Shown in pieces: positions 49,750 through 60,047 of a stretch of 64,000 bases of DNA. This DNA is from Tridacna crocea (Eukaryota; Mollusca; Bivalvia; Cardiida; Cardiidae). The stretch spans positions 69,839,277 through 69,903,276 of the forward strand of contig OX031056.1 of assembly GCA_943736015.1 (NCBI GenBank), written 5' to 3'. A program made the position numbers and the translations under genes. Position 1 is the first letter of the stretch. Each line of letters begins with the position of its first letter. Below the pieces are notes generated by a model. That model made no database searches and had not been told where the DNA came from. It saw only the letters and a list, made by a program, of their open reading frames with translations.

Positions 49750-50235
49750 AGCCATACTCTGACAAAAGGGGGCTCAATGCATATCCAACACGGGTGTTAC
49801 CAATCAAGTTATCACATATAATATCATGGAACTATAATAGCCATTTTTCAACCCTTTACTCCATAGATACTCATTTTGACGTATCAACAACAGACAGCTT
49901 TTGAAAACATTGTTGGAAAAAGGAGAAATAGCTTGTAATGAGCAATTTCTCCTCTTCCCATAATGTTTTCCACTCAATCAGATATTTGTATCCTCATTTG
50001 TCCATATTTTTGACATCATATCTTTATTTGCTGCTTAACTGGAAGAGCCTCAAATTGGCATATCGGGTAAAGGGTTAAATAACCGACTTAATCTTGTGGT
50101 AGACTGGACCATAGATAAAAGAAAATTGACCAATAGCCAAGTGTTGGCCCAGGTCAGCCTGCGTGAACTGTGCAGGCTGATCTGGGTCAACACTTTGCAG
50201 ATGCACTGGGCTTCCTCTTCACAAAACATGGCTCA
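49750..50235. mobile_element. GGGGGCTTAATGCAT foldback, copy 4, interrupted by a MITE
   Basis: Left end GAGCCATACTCTGACAAAAG with GGGGGCTCAATGCAT; right end GATGCACTGGGCTTCC...AACATGGCTC. Middle block CAGGTCAGCCTGCGTG mirrors GTGCAGGCTGATCTGG. A D-type MITE sits at 49848-50078. Confidence 0.78.
49848..50078 (+). mobile_element. TTAA-MITE, subfamily D
   Basis: Left TCAACCCTTTACTCC, right GTAAAGGGTTAA. Reverse orientation to the D copy at 34527. The tip has one mismatch (TAGCTTGTAATGAGCAA). Confidence 0.85.
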
Positions 50236-50404
50236 ATTTTTTTTTAAACTCATTGTCAAGGTCCTTGTCCAAAATAAAGGGCAGTTTTACATGGGCTTCT
50301 TATTTCCCCACTGTTTTGTCCAAACAACCAACATTTAATCTGTGATTTTCGGAACAGTGTGGTTATTCAGCGTAGACTCATTACGGTGCTGACAGCAGTC
50401 TGAG

Positions 50405-50642
50405 TTAACCCATTACCACACAATCCCTACTTTTGACGACCCTGAGAAAGAAGCCTTTAGAAAACATTGTGGGAAAAGGAGAAAATGCTGGTAACCAGCA
50501 TTTTCTCCTTTTCCCACAATGTTTTCTGCTCTTTACAAAACAAATTTCAAATTTTTAGTCACTTTTATTATCTGTCTGTAAATGCTTGTAAATGCTTTCG
50601 ATTTGGACAAGCCTAAAATATTGTCGTTTGGTAATGTGTTAA
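50405..50642 (+). mobile_element. TTAA-MITE, subfamily A
   Basis: TTAA both sides. A short tandem repeat of GTAAATGCTT in the right arm. Confidence 0.88.
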
Positions 50643-50906
50643 AAAGAGAATGAGATGGAAAAGAAGACAGAAAGCAAAAGTACCCCAAGGCAAAAATCAT
50701 TTATTTAATTGTCATATTAGCTCCATATTTTAATGGACTAAATGACATGTTATATAACATTGATCTACAAGTTCCTTGTAAGATTTTTATCTTCGATAAA
50801 TCCATTTGTTTTAGTTGTTGAAAATAATTATACAGACAATCAAAGCTTTTAGTTTTTTAATGTGAAGTTGGATAAATAGTGAAATAGTGGTAAGTCTTAA
50901 GAATGT

Positions 50907-51117
50907 CTAACTCTTTACCAAATAACAAAATGTTCAACTGTCCATTTGAAGACATTAAAGTAAATGTGACTCAAAGATTGAAATTTGTTTAGGTAAGGGC
51001 AGAAAACATTGTTCAAAAACAGAGAAAATGCTGGTTTCCAACATTTACTCCTTTTTCCTCAATTTTTCAATGGTTTTCTTTCATAGGTTGGTTAGTCTGA
51101 GTTATGTAGTAAAGGGA
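50907..51117 (-). mobile_element. TTAA-MITE, diverged
   Basis: CTAACTCTTTACC left end; hairpin partly lost (AACATTGTTCAAAAACAG); right end GTAGTAAAGGG. Confidence 0.62.
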
Positions 51118-51411
51118 AAAAGGTGAACTTGCTTTTTGTAGTTTGATCAATATTGTTCAGAAATGGGTCTATCAGGACTTGCTGCAAATTTTATCTTTCA
51201 AGCAAAAAGAAATTAAAAAAAATTGAATTCTTGCAGATTAAAAAATCGAATAATGTGAATAACAAAGACTTGGTTTCATATTGATGAATTAAGTGCAACC
51301 ACGGCCTACAAGACTTGAAAATAATTTGAAGAAATGATAACTTCTGTACAAAGTGCAAATTTTATTGAATTTTAATTATCACTTTAGTTCTGACATTACT
51401 ACACACCTACA

Positions 51412-51637
51412 TTAACCATTTAACAAACAACAAAATTTTAGGCTAGTCAAAATTGAAAGCATTTGCAGACGACAAAATGAATGTGACAAAAAAATTGAAA
51501 GTTGACTTTAGAAGAGTACAAAACATCGTGGGAAAAGGGGAAAATGCTGATTACCAGCATTTTCCCTTTTTCCCACAATGTTTTCAGAAGGCTTCTTCTG
51601 GGTTGTAAAAACCAGGGATTACTTGGTGATGGGTTAA
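51412..51637 (-). mobile_element. TTAA-MITE, subfamily A, first of a four-copy chain
   Basis: TTAACCATTTAAC left end; right GATGGGTTAA. Tip ATGCTGATTACCAGCAT. Confidence 0.82.
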
Positions 51638-51832
51638 CCAATTACCAAACAATCCCCTGTTTTAAGAATCCAGGGAAAAGAGCCTTTTGAAAACATTGTT
51701 TGAAAAATGGAAAATGCTGGAACCATCATGTTCTAGTTTTCCCACAATGTTTTTTAAACTTTCAGGAAAAAAAAACAACAAAACATTTGAGCCACATTTA
51801 TCTAAAAGTTTGGTCATCTACAAATGCTTTAA
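51634..51832 (+). mobile_element. TTAA-MITE, diverged, second in chain
   Basis: Shares the TTAA at 51634. The hairpin is degraded and the right end stops in CAAATGCTTTAAA. Confidence 0.65.
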
Positions 51833-52016
51833 ACCCTTTCCCAAACAATCCCTGGTTTTTACAGGTCAGGAATAGAAGCCTTTTGAAAACATTGTGGGAA
51901 AAGGAGAAAATGCTGGTAACCAACATTTTGTCCTTTACCAACAATGTTTTCTACCCTTCATAAAACAAATTTCAAATTTTCATTCACTTTTATTTTGTCG
52001 TCTGCAAATGCTTTAA
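51830..52016 (+). mobile_element. TTAA-MITE, subfamily A, third in chain, right end truncated
   Basis: TTTAAACCCTTTCCC left end; the right arm stops after CTGCAAATGCTTTAA. Confidence 0.72.
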
Positions 52017-52152
52017 CTCATTACCAAAGAACAATATTTTAGACTTGTCCAAATCGAAAGCATTTGCAGACGACAAAATAAAAGAGACTGAAAATTTGAA
52101 ATATGTGTTGTGAAGGGTAGAAAACATTTTGGGAGAAGGAGAAAATGCTGGT
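52013..52152 (-). mobile_element. TTAA-MITE left half, fourth in chain
   Basis: TTAACTCATTACC left end through one hairpin strand; cut off by another element at 52153. Confidence 0.75.
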
Positions 52153-52197
52153 TATCTGTTGGTGCACTAAGCCCCCTTTTCACAGAGCAAGACATAT
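52153..52197 (-). mobile_element. GGGGGCTTAATGCAT element end fragment, copy 5
   Basis: GTGCACTAAGCCCCCTTTTC then ACAGAGCAAG, breaking a MITE hairpin. Confidence 0.62.
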
Positions 52198-52367
52198 ACA
52201 TGATTGAATTACACATATACTAGAAGAGTGGCCAAAGATTGATCATTGTCACTAATATGTGTCATATCTCAAAATACAGGTAAATATTGCCTAATTGGAA
52301 TAAAGATTTTAGCCTATAGCATTTTATAGCACAGAAATTTGACATTCTCAATAATGAAAATATTTAA

Positions 52368-52600
52368 TTAACTCATTACCGAACGACAAAATTTTAGGTT
52401 TGTCCAAATCAAAAGCATTTGCAGAAGAGAACATAAAAGTGACTGAAAATTTGAAGTTTGTTTTGTGAAGGGTAGAAAACATTGTGGGAAAAGGAGAAAA
52501 TGCTGGTTACCAGCATTTTCTCCTTTTCCCACAATGTTTTCTAAAGGCTTCTTTTTCAGGGTCGTCAAAAGTAGGGATTATACATGTAGTAATGGGTTAA
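52368..52600 (-). mobile_element. TTAA-MITE, subfamily A
   Basis: TTAA both sides with CTCATTACC and GTAATGGG ends. Perfect hairpin. Confidence 0.88.
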
Positions 52601-52643
52601 ACATGAAAAAAATACTTCCCTGTATACATTTTTTTTTTCATAT

Positions 52644-52869
52644 TTAACCGTTTCCCAAACAATTCCTGGTTTTTACGACCATGGGATAGAAGCCTTTTGA
52701 AAACATTGTGGAAAAAGGAGAACATGCTGGTAACCAGCATTTTCTCCTTTTCCCACAATGTTTTCAACCCCTCTGGAAAGAAATTTCAATTTTTGAGTTG
52801 TGTTTATTTTGATGTCTGCAAGTGCTTTCAATTTGGACCAATCTAAAATTTTATTGTTTGATAGAGTTA
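52644..52869 (+). mobile_element. TTAA-MITE, subfamily A
   Basis: TTAACCGTTTCCCAAAC left end; right end GTTTGATAGAGTTA, TTAA lost. Confidence 0.8.
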
Positions 52870-53090
52870 TTCAAATATTTTTATTATAGAATGTCAAATT
52901 CCGGTGATCATAGAAAGAAAAGAAGATCGCTCTTTTGGAAGCAGTAGATCAAGATCAGAGAGTGCAGTCTGATCTTGGATCCTCCCTGTTGTACATTTTG
53001 AGAGATATGCTGCAAAAGATCAGGCTTGAATTTGCTTTGGTTGAATCTTACCTACCACTGAATTTCTTCATTCTTTTATTATGTTGCAGT

Positions 53091-53318
53091 TTAACTCTTT
53101 ACCAAACAACAATGTATTTGGACTGGTCCAAAATGAGAGCATTTGCAGATGACAAAGTAAATGTGACTGAAAAGTTAAAATTTGCTATGGGAAGGGTAGA
53201 AAGCATTGTGGGAAAAGGAGATAATGCTGGTTACCAGCATCTTCTCCTTTTCCCACATTGTTTTCATATGGCTTATTAGTCAGGTTTGTTTAAAGTCAGG
53301 ATTGTGTGGCAAAGAGTA
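53091..53318 (-). mobile_element. TTAA-MITE, subfamily A
   Basis: Left TTAA intact; right end GGCAAAGAGTAC. The hairpin carries the paired change GATAATGC / GCATCTTC in part. Confidence 0.78.
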
Positions 53319-53319
53319 C

Positions 53320-53876
53320 AGTGGTTATCTCAGAAAAAAAAATTCGGCATTATGACGTAAAGTGCAGCTTGGCTGTGCTTCATCTAAAACCTACCATGGA
53401 TCTTTTACATATACCATAAAAACTAAACATTCATTCCCAAGTGATCTTATATGTGCCACCTGCAAAGAAATCGGTGAACCATAACTGCTGTTTGTTCGTT
53501 TTAGTTTTATACCTAAAATGTGGACGAAGGGGGTTATATTCTATTACACATAAAAAGTCACGTAATTACTATTCATGTAACATAATACTATTGGCCTTGA
53601 ATGTTATACAATTTGAATCTAGAACAATGGTCTTCAATCTTTTTGATGGTATAAAATAAGGTTGGACTGGTGCCACAAAATAAATTCAATTAAATTTCAA
53701 ATTATTTGTCATGTAGATCAACCAAGATCAGATACAATGTGGACACAAATCATTCTAAATTGCATAGTTAAAGGTAGCGACTCCATTTTTATTAGCCAAA
53801 CCATTTGCCAATGGCAGTCAGAAATAGGGTACCTTGAAATTTAGAAAGGTTTCGAGAATAAGATGATGAATTGGTA
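53320..53876. other. Unassigned intergenic sequence
   Basis: No gene, RNA or repeat recognised. Confidence 0.4.
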
Positions 53877-53970
53877 GCACTTTACCCCACAATCCTGAGT
53901 TTTAAGGACCATTAGGAGAAGGAATTTGGAAAATACTGTCAAAAAAGGAAAAAATGTTGGTTTACCAACT
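53877..53970 (+). mobile_element. TTAA-MITE left-part fragment
   Basis: CACTTTACCCCACAATCCTG and one degenerate hairpin strand. Confidence 0.55.
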
Positions 53971-54016
53971 GAGGGACCACCTCTGGGGACCAAAAATGTC
54001 TTGGTGTTTCTATCAA

Positions 54017-54324
54017 GGGCGGATCCAGAGGGGGGGGGGACCGGGGGTCCGGACCCCCGCCCCCCTGGAATTTTGGCAAAAAAGTGTTTATCGGATTCAT
54101 GATTGGGACTGGTTTGATATTGCACAGCATTTATGTAAAATACAGTCATAAATTTAAAAAGGGTTCAAAATGTGGAGACCTCCTCATGGTTAGAACTGGA
54201 AACGTTGACTTTTCTTGTAAATGGCTTACATCCGCTGAAATCTGGAAATCAAAGTATCATATAATAAGACAAGTTCGTTTTCGGTGGGACCCCCCCATGA
54301 GAAAGATATCTGGATCCGCGCATG
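54017..54324 (+). mobile_element. hAT-like element, copy 1
   Basis: Inverted ends GGGCGGATCCAGAGG and TCTGGATCCGCGCATG. Flanks TCTATCAA and TCTATGGT look like a decayed 8-bp target duplication. Contains a G run, a C run and CCTGGAATTTTGGCAAAAA. The interior matches copy 2. Confidence 0.78.
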
Positions 54325-54448
54325 TCTATGGTTCATGTTTATGACAATAGCCGTATTCAACTGGTAAATACGTTTTTTTGTGTTGCATTTGTTGAATTCA
54401 ACTGGTAAAAAATCAGTGTTATGTTGACCCAAATCCCATATTAATTGT

Positions 54449-54677
54449 TTAACTCATTACCAAACAACAAAATTTTTGGCTTGTCCAAATTAAAAGCATT
54501 TGCAGACGATAAAATAAAAGTGACTGAAAGTTTGAAATTTGTTTTGTGAAGGGTAGAAAACATTGTGGCAAAAGGAGAAAATGCTGTTTACCAGCATTTT
54601 CTCCTTTTCCCACATTATTCTCTAAAGGCTTCTTTCTTAGGATTGTCAAAAGTAGGGATTGTATGGTAATGGGTTAA
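54449..54677 (-). mobile_element. TTAA-MITE, subfamily A
   Basis: TTAA both sides; hairpin tip ATGCTGTTTACCAGCAT has one mismatch. Confidence 0.87.
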
Positions 54678-54689
54678 ACTGACCAGAGG

Positions 54690-54800
54690 AAAATGAGGAT
54701 TTTGAAAACATTGCAGGGGAAAAAGATGCTGGTTACCAGCAATGTTTTTTTAAAAAAAAAAAAAATTAAAGTCCATCATATGAGCCACTTGTAACTTAAT
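54690..54800. mobile_element. TTAA-MITE fragment
   Basis: GAAAACATTGCAGGGGAAAA and GATGCTGGTTACCAGC, then an A run. Confidence 0.5.
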
Positions 54801-55359
54801 TCGTGAGCCAAGGTTACGTGGATCTTACCTTGCCTGATCAAGCTGGATTTTGATATTCCCATCCCCCCTTTACATCATATTTCTTATAGCAAATGGAATA
54901 TCTTTTTACAAACTGCTTACAAATACAATAATTCAACATGAAGCGATAACCACAAACATACTTCGACATTTCATGGTCAGGTGCTGGGATATAGCCCAAA
55001 ACCTGTGATAATTTATTGGTCACACTGAAACTTTCTGTAAATATTGTTCGTTAAAAAGATTATATCATTACAGATCCTGCACACATTCAGGGAGGTATCC
55101 TTGCTTACCTCCTATTTTTATCCGAAAGGTCGCGACTGTGTTCTATTTTTATCAAAGATTAAATGCTACGAGCGTTTTGATATGGTGCAGGTGGAGCTAG
55201 CTGCAACCAATGAAAATGTGATCGAGGGAATGTCAAAATCGAGCTAGATCTGCCAAGGGTAGTGGATCATCACCCTTGGCTTGCCATGATGCTTGTAACT
55301 TCTTATCTACAGATACTTTCAGTATTGATGATGCTAATTATTTGTCTTCTAGTATAGGG
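54801..55359. other. Unassigned intergenic sequence
   Basis: The last 80 bases resemble a decayed D-type right arm (CTTATCTACAGATACTTTC); the rest is unassigned. Confidence 0.4.
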
Positions 55360-55568
55360 TTAACCAATCAAACAAAAGTTTTAATAACCCTTGCATAGAA
55401 GCCTGTTGAAAACATTGTGGGAAAAGGAGAAAATGTCGGTAACCAGCATTCTATCCTTTTCCAACAGTGTTTTCTAATCTATCAAGGACCGTGTGTGCCA
55501 TTTAAGTAATTTGTCGTCTGCAAAGGCTTTCAATTTGGAACCAGTCTAAAATTTTGTCGTTTGGTAAA
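55360..55568 (+). mobile_element. TTAA-MITE, subfamily A
   Basis: TTAACCAATCAAACAAAAG left end; hairpin tip AATGTCGGTAACCAGCATT imperfect; right end TTTGGTAAACC. Confidence 0.75.
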
Positions 55569-55766
55569 CCCATGAAGAAGCATGTGTTGGTAAGAAGGCC
55601 TTTATCATCTCATCAAACTTGGCAAAATTTATATTTCTGCATAGAGAATTTGATACTTAAACCCCACCCATTTTGTCAAACAGCTGAATTACTTAAAGAG
55701 GAAGTGTGTGGTACATCCTGTATGGAATACAAAGTCTTATAATTCTTTACCACACAAGAATGAGTT

Positions 55767-55990
55767 TTAACTCTTTACCACACTATCCTGAGTTTTAACA
55801 AATCAGAAAAAAGCCTTTTGAAAACATTGCGGGAAAAGGAGAAAATGCTGGTAACCAGCATTTTCTCCTTTTCCCACAATATTTTCTATCCTATCAAAGT
55901 CAGAAATCGTCATATTAACAAGATTTGAATTGCTGTCTGCAGATGTTTTGAATTTGGTCCAGTCTAAAAAATTGTTGTTTGGTAAAGAGG
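55767..55990 (+). mobile_element. TTAA-MITE, subfamily A
   Basis: TTAACTCTTTACCACAC left end, preceded by a 20-base scrap of the same end; right end GGTAAAGAGGTACC. Confidence 0.8.
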
Positions 55991-56150
55991 TACCACCCTT
56001 GAGAAAAAGAATATTGAAAACATTATAGGAATATGAGAGAATTAACGGCAACAATTTCCCACAATGTTTTCTACTCTATCATGGACAACTTCTTTCATTT
56101 GAGCAAGATTAAAATTATTGTCTGTAAATGCACAGGAATTTGACAATCTA
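55991..56150 (+). mobile_element. Decayed TTAA-MITE
   Basis: CCTTGAGAAAAAGAATATTG and TTTCCCACAATGTTTTCTAC remain. Confidence 0.5.
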
Positions 56151-56335
56151 TAACCAAAATAAATGATAAAATATGAAAAAAAAAATGTTTATAATGATAT
56201 AGGGGAGACTTTTTTTTGTTTTTTTTGCATATTTTGTCATTTATTTTGGTTATAGAGTGTCAAATTCCTGTTAGTGGTAAATACTTTCAATGTAGATTTG
56301 TCTACCAGTCTGTCCTCTGGTAGAGTTACTAGTAA

Positions 56336-56562
56336 CTGTTTACCAAACAACAAAATTTTAGACTGATTCAAATTGAAAGCACTTGCAGAATACATAGTAA
56401 ACCTAACTCAAAAATTAAAATTTGTTTCCAGCAGGGTAGGAAAAAACATGTGGGAAAAGGAGAAAATGCTGTTAACCAGCATTTTCTCCTTTTCCCACAA
56501 TCTTTTCCGAAGGCTTCTTCCTATCAGTCGTAAAAACCAGGGATTGTTTGGTAAAGGGTTAA
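56336..56562 (-). mobile_element. TTAA-MITE, subfamily A
   Basis: Left end GTTTACCAAACAAC; right GGTAAAGGGTTAA, shared with the next copy. Confidence 0.8.
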
Positions 56563-56766
56563 ATCTTTACCATAGGACAAACTTCTAGCCTTGAACAAAT
56601 TGAAAGCAGTTGCAGGCGACAAAATGACTGTTGCATAAATCAAGAAATTTGTCCTGCATAGAAAATGTTGTGGGAAAAAGAGAAAATGCTAGTTACCAGC
56701 ACAGTGCTTTCTAAAGTCTTCTTCGTTTAAGTCGTTAAAAGTCGGGATTGTTTCGTAAAGAGTTAA
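56559..56766 (-). mobile_element. TTAA-MITE, chained, part of the right hairpin strand deleted
   Basis: TTAAATCTTTACCATAGG left end; ATGCTAGTTACCAGC joins ACAGTGCTTTC. Confidence 0.72.
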
Positions 56767-56879
56767 TCTATTTATAATTTCAAGTTAACAAGAAAAAGCA
56801 AAAACCTGCAGTTAAATCTCATGTGACAAAGCCTCAGTTTTCAGTTTTGATTTGTTTATTTTTTGTAGATGTTAAACAA

Positions 56880-57102
56880 TCATAACTCTTTACCACATGA
56901 TCCCAGATTTTAACGATCCTGACAAAGATTTTTGAAAACATTATGTACGGAAAGGAAGGAAATGCTTGCCACCAGCATGTCCTCTTTTTTCCACAATGTT
57001 TCCTACGCTTTCATAGAAAAAATTCATCATTTTAGCCACATTTTGTCTGTGGTTTGCAAAGGCTTTCAGTCTTGAAACTTTGTTGTTTGGTGAAGAGTTC
57101 AA
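56880..57102 (+). mobile_element. TTAA-MITE, diverged
   Basis: ATAACTCTTTACCACATG left end; tip AATGCTTGCCACCAGCAT; right end GGTGAAGAGTTC. Confidence 0.7.
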
Positions 57103-57108
57103 AGAGGT

Positions 57109-57337
57109 TTAAACCTTTACAAAACAAACCCTGGTTTTTACGACCCTGAGATAAAAGCCTTTCGAAAACATTGTGGGAAAAGGAGAAAATGCTGGTAACC
57201 AGCATTTTCTACTTTTCCCACAATGCTTTCTGCCCTCTACGAAACAAATTTAGAATTCTCCGTCAGTTTTATTTTGTCATCTGCAAATGCTATTGATTTG
57301 GATAAACCTAAAATTTTGTCTTTTTGTAATGAGTTAA
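57109..57337 (+). mobile_element. TTAA-MITE, subfamily A
   Basis: TTAAACCTTTACAAAAC left end; right TTAA shared with the next copy. Confidence 0.82.
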
Positions 57338-57593
57338 CCCATTACCACACGAGAAAAATTTGGACTGGTCCAAATTGAAAGTATTTGCAGACGACAAAAT
57401 AAAGGTGACTGAAAAATTGAAATTTGTTCTGGGAAGGGTAGAAAACACTGTGGGAAAAGGAGAAAATGCTGGTTACCAGCATTTTCTCCTTTTCCCACAA
57501 TGGTTACCAGCATTTTCTCCTTTTCCCACAATGTTTTCTAAAGGCTTCTTTTTTAGTGTCGTCAAAAGTAGGGATTATCTGGTAATGGGTTAA
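57334..57593 (-). mobile_element. TTAA-MITE, subfamily A, right hairpin strand duplicated, chained
   Basis: TTAA both sides. GGTTACCAGCATTTTCTCC and CCCACAATG occur twice in a row. Confidence 0.87.
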
Positions 57594-57639
57594 AATTTAG
57601 GCTTGTCCATATTTTAAACGGTGGTAGATGTTTGTTTTT

Positions 57640-57933
57640 TGTTGTATGGTGTTTAACGCCAATTTCAATATTATATTGGTTTTATTACAGCAGACAGTGC
57701 ACCTATCCAGGCTCTTCTGGAGTCTCTTTTACCAGTACTGCAGACAGTTTTCTTTACAAGACACTTGCTGCTTTTCCACACAACCAAAACTAAACAATGG
57801 TCAGTGGTGGGAAAGGAATGAATCCTATTGCAATGACTATCATCAATCAAGAGAGAAATTGGCCGAGCCAGGGATCGAACCAATGACCCATTGTTTTTAA
57901 GTTTGGCATGCTACCAACGGAGCTATTGGGGGC
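57640..57933 (-). mobile_element. tRNA-derived SINE, family S1, copy 3 (uninterrupted)
   Basis: Minus-strand head (TAGCTCCGTTGGTAGCATG, GGTTCGATCCC). The tail side has GTATGGTGTTTAACGCC, the empty site for the MITE in copy 2. Confidence 0.82.
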
Positions 57934-57954
57934 TAAGCTTTGGTAGATTAAAAA

Positions 57955-58075
57955 AGTGGGTAAAATGAGAGCTGTTTTCTGAATGCTAGGAAACATTGTG
58001 GGAAAATGGATCAATGCTGTTAACCAGCATTTTCCCCTTTCTCATAGAACGGTGTTTAAAGATTTTTTCCCCCTG
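57955..58075. mobile_element. TTAA-MITE fragment
   Basis: AACATTGTGGGAAAATGG and ATGCTGTTAACCAGCAT; ends lost. Confidence 0.55.
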
Positions 58076-58299
58076 GCTCATCTCAATATTTGGTTTATAT
58101 TATGGTGTAAAGAGCCGCTTTTGGAAGTTAATGAAGTCATGAAAATTATGTAGTATTTTTTTACCAAAGGACTGAAAAAAAATACATAATTACTATAGGA
58201 ACTTTTAGAATTAGCAAATCCTATAGCACGCTCTGGATACACTTTTGCATTTTTCCCCATTTCTGCCTGAAAGTGACTCTTCCCGCGAAATCAGCTGAC

Positions 58300-58465
58300 G
58301 TTGGTCTAGCGGAAGTTGTTGGCGTCGTCGTAGTTACATCTAAACATCATTTCCGTCAGTATTTTTTAATATGTCCTGATGAAGGCTTCAATGCCGAAAC
58401 GTTGACCAAAGGATATTAAAAAATCTATATACATAAGGACAGCGTTGTTGTTGGTATTTCTATAT
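58300..58465 (+). mobile_element. Possible Penelope-like or retrozyme remnant
   Basis: Contains a hammerhead-like core (58362-58423). In one frame it reads CPDEGFNAETLTKGY, a peptide that is only the translation of that core. No reverse transcriptase is present. Confidence 0.35.
58362..58423 (+). ncRNA. Hammerhead-ribozyme-like core
   Basis: CTGATGA (58376-58382), a small hairpin GGC-TTCAAT-GCC and GAAAC (58396-58400) are spaced as in a hammerhead core. An outer stem TTTTTTAATAT (58362-58372) pairs perfectly with ATATTAAAAAA (58413-58423), as stem I would. Against it: no convincing stem III and no clear NUH cleavage site. Hammerhead motifs with minimal stem III are known from Penelope-like retroelements. 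Confidence 0.45.
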
Positions 58466-58660
58466 TGTTTACCAAAGGACAAAATTTTACTAGCCAAAGT
58501 TCAAAGCACTTGCAGATGATAGTCTGAATGTACTAGCTCAAAGGATGATCTCTGTCTTTGATAGGGTAGAAAACAGTTGGAGAAAAGGAGAAATTACTGG
58601 TCACCAGCATCTTCTCATTTCCAACAGTGTTTTTCTATCTATCTTTTGAAATGGAGCTGA
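58466..58660 (-). mobile_element. TTAA-MITE, diverged
   Basis: GTTTACCAAAGGACAAAAT left end and tip TTACTGGTCACCAGC; right end lost. Confidence 0.65.
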
Positions 58661-58736
58661 TATGATTAATAACATTTTCTTTGTTTGCCCATATTTCTTG
58701 TATATTCTTTTAGTGAAAATTTCATCATTAAACTCT

Positions 58737-58965
58737 TTAACTCATTACCACACGACAAAATTTTAGGTTTGCCCAAATCGAAAGTATTGGCAGACGACAA
58801 AATAAAAGTGACTGAAAATTTGAAATTTGTTTTGTGAAGGGTAGAAAACATTGTGGAAAAAGGAGAAAATGCTGGATACCAGCATTTTCTCCTTTTCCCA
58901 CAATGTTTTCTAAAGGCTACTTTCCCAAGGTTGTCAAAAGTAGGGATTGTGTGGTAATGGGTTAA
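58737..58965 (-). mobile_element. TTAA-MITE, subfamily A
   Basis: TTAA both sides with CTCATTACC and GGTAATGGG; tip ATGCTGGATACCAGCAT. Confidence 0.88.
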
Positions 58966-59151
58966 AGCACCAGAAAAACCCAAAGACACTTTCAGACTGG
59001 GAAAAGACCCCAGTATATGCTTTTTCAAGGTTGATATCTAGAGTGTCACAGCAAAGCTGGCAGTTTGATCAAAGATCAAAATGTATATTTTGTGTAGTTT
59101 GGTCTTGGTCTTCATTGGCCCAAACATTCAGCTACAATTGCGAAAGGGACT

Positions 59152-59606
59152 TTAACTCCTTGCCAAACAACAAAATTTTAGACTTGTTCAAATTGAAAGG
59201 ATTTGCAGACGACTAAATAAATGTAAATGAAAAATTGAAATTTGATTTGGGGATGGAAGAAAACGTTGTTGGAAAAGGAGAAAATGCTGGTAACCAGCAT
59301 TTTCAAATTGAAATTTTGATTTGGGGATGGAAGAAAACATGGGAAAAGGAGAAAATGCTGGTAACCAGCATTTTCTCCTTTTCCCACAATGTTTTCTTCT
59401 CTATCAAAGAAAAATTGCGTCAATTGAGCCACTATGAAAAACAACGAAAAAATTGCAACATGTGAGTCACAATGAAATTGGCGTCTGCAAATCTTTTCAA
59501 TTTTGACAAGGCTAAAATCTTTTCTTCTAGGAAAGGGTCCATTTGTCGTCTGCAAAAGGCTTTCAAATTGGATGAGTCTAAAACATTGTTACCTGGTATA
59601 GAGTTA
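59152..59606. mobile_element. Composite of two TTAA-MITE copies with two hairpins
   Basis: TTAACTCCTTGCC left end. A first hairpin is followed by a repeat of TTGATTTGGGGATGGAAG and a second perfect hairpin, then two right arms. Right TTAA shared with the next copy. Confidence 0.78.
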
Positions 59607-60047
59607 ACCCTTTACCAAATGACAAAATTTTAGACTGGTCCAAATAAACTCATTACCAAACGACAATATTTTAGGCTTGTCCAATTCGAAAGCATTTGCA
59701 GATGACAAAAGTGACTGAAAATTTGAAATTTTTGTGAAGGGTAGAAAACATTTTGGGAAAAGGAGAAAATGCTAGTTACTAGCATTTTCTCCTTTTCCCA
59801 CACTGTTTTCTTAAGGCTTCTTTCTCAGGGGTGTCAAAAGTAGGGATTGAGTGGGAATGGGTTAAAAGCACTTGCAGATGACTAAATAAACGTAACTCAA
59901 AAATTGAAATTCGTTTCCAGCAGGTTAGAAAACATTGTGGGAAAGGAGAAAATGCTGGTTACCAGCATTTTCTCTTTTTTCCACATTGGTTTCAACAGGC
60001 TTCTATCTCTGGGTCGTTAAGACCAAGGATAGTACGGAAAAGGGTAA
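59603..60047 (-). mobile_element. TTAA-MITE split by a younger MITE
   Basis: Left part 59603-59646 (to GACTGGTCCAAA) and right part from 59862 (AAAGCACTTGCAGATGAC) make one copy. The join reads CCAAATTAAAAGCAC when the insert is removed. Right end GGAAAAGGGTAAA. Confidence 0.82.
59645..59865 (-). mobile_element. TTAA-MITE, subfamily A, nested in another MITE
   Basis: Left site TAAA, right site TTAA, CTCATTACC and GGAATGGG ends; tip ATGCTAGTTACTAGCAT is a fully compensated variant. Confidence 0.85.

Noticed and set aside
52935-53279. 114-codon open frame
   Set aside because: Its last third is a MITE in antisense, and the rest resembles no known protein.
58362-58423. A complete, active type I hammerhead ribozyme
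   Set aside because: Stem III and the cleavage triplet cannot be placed; only the core likeness is reported.
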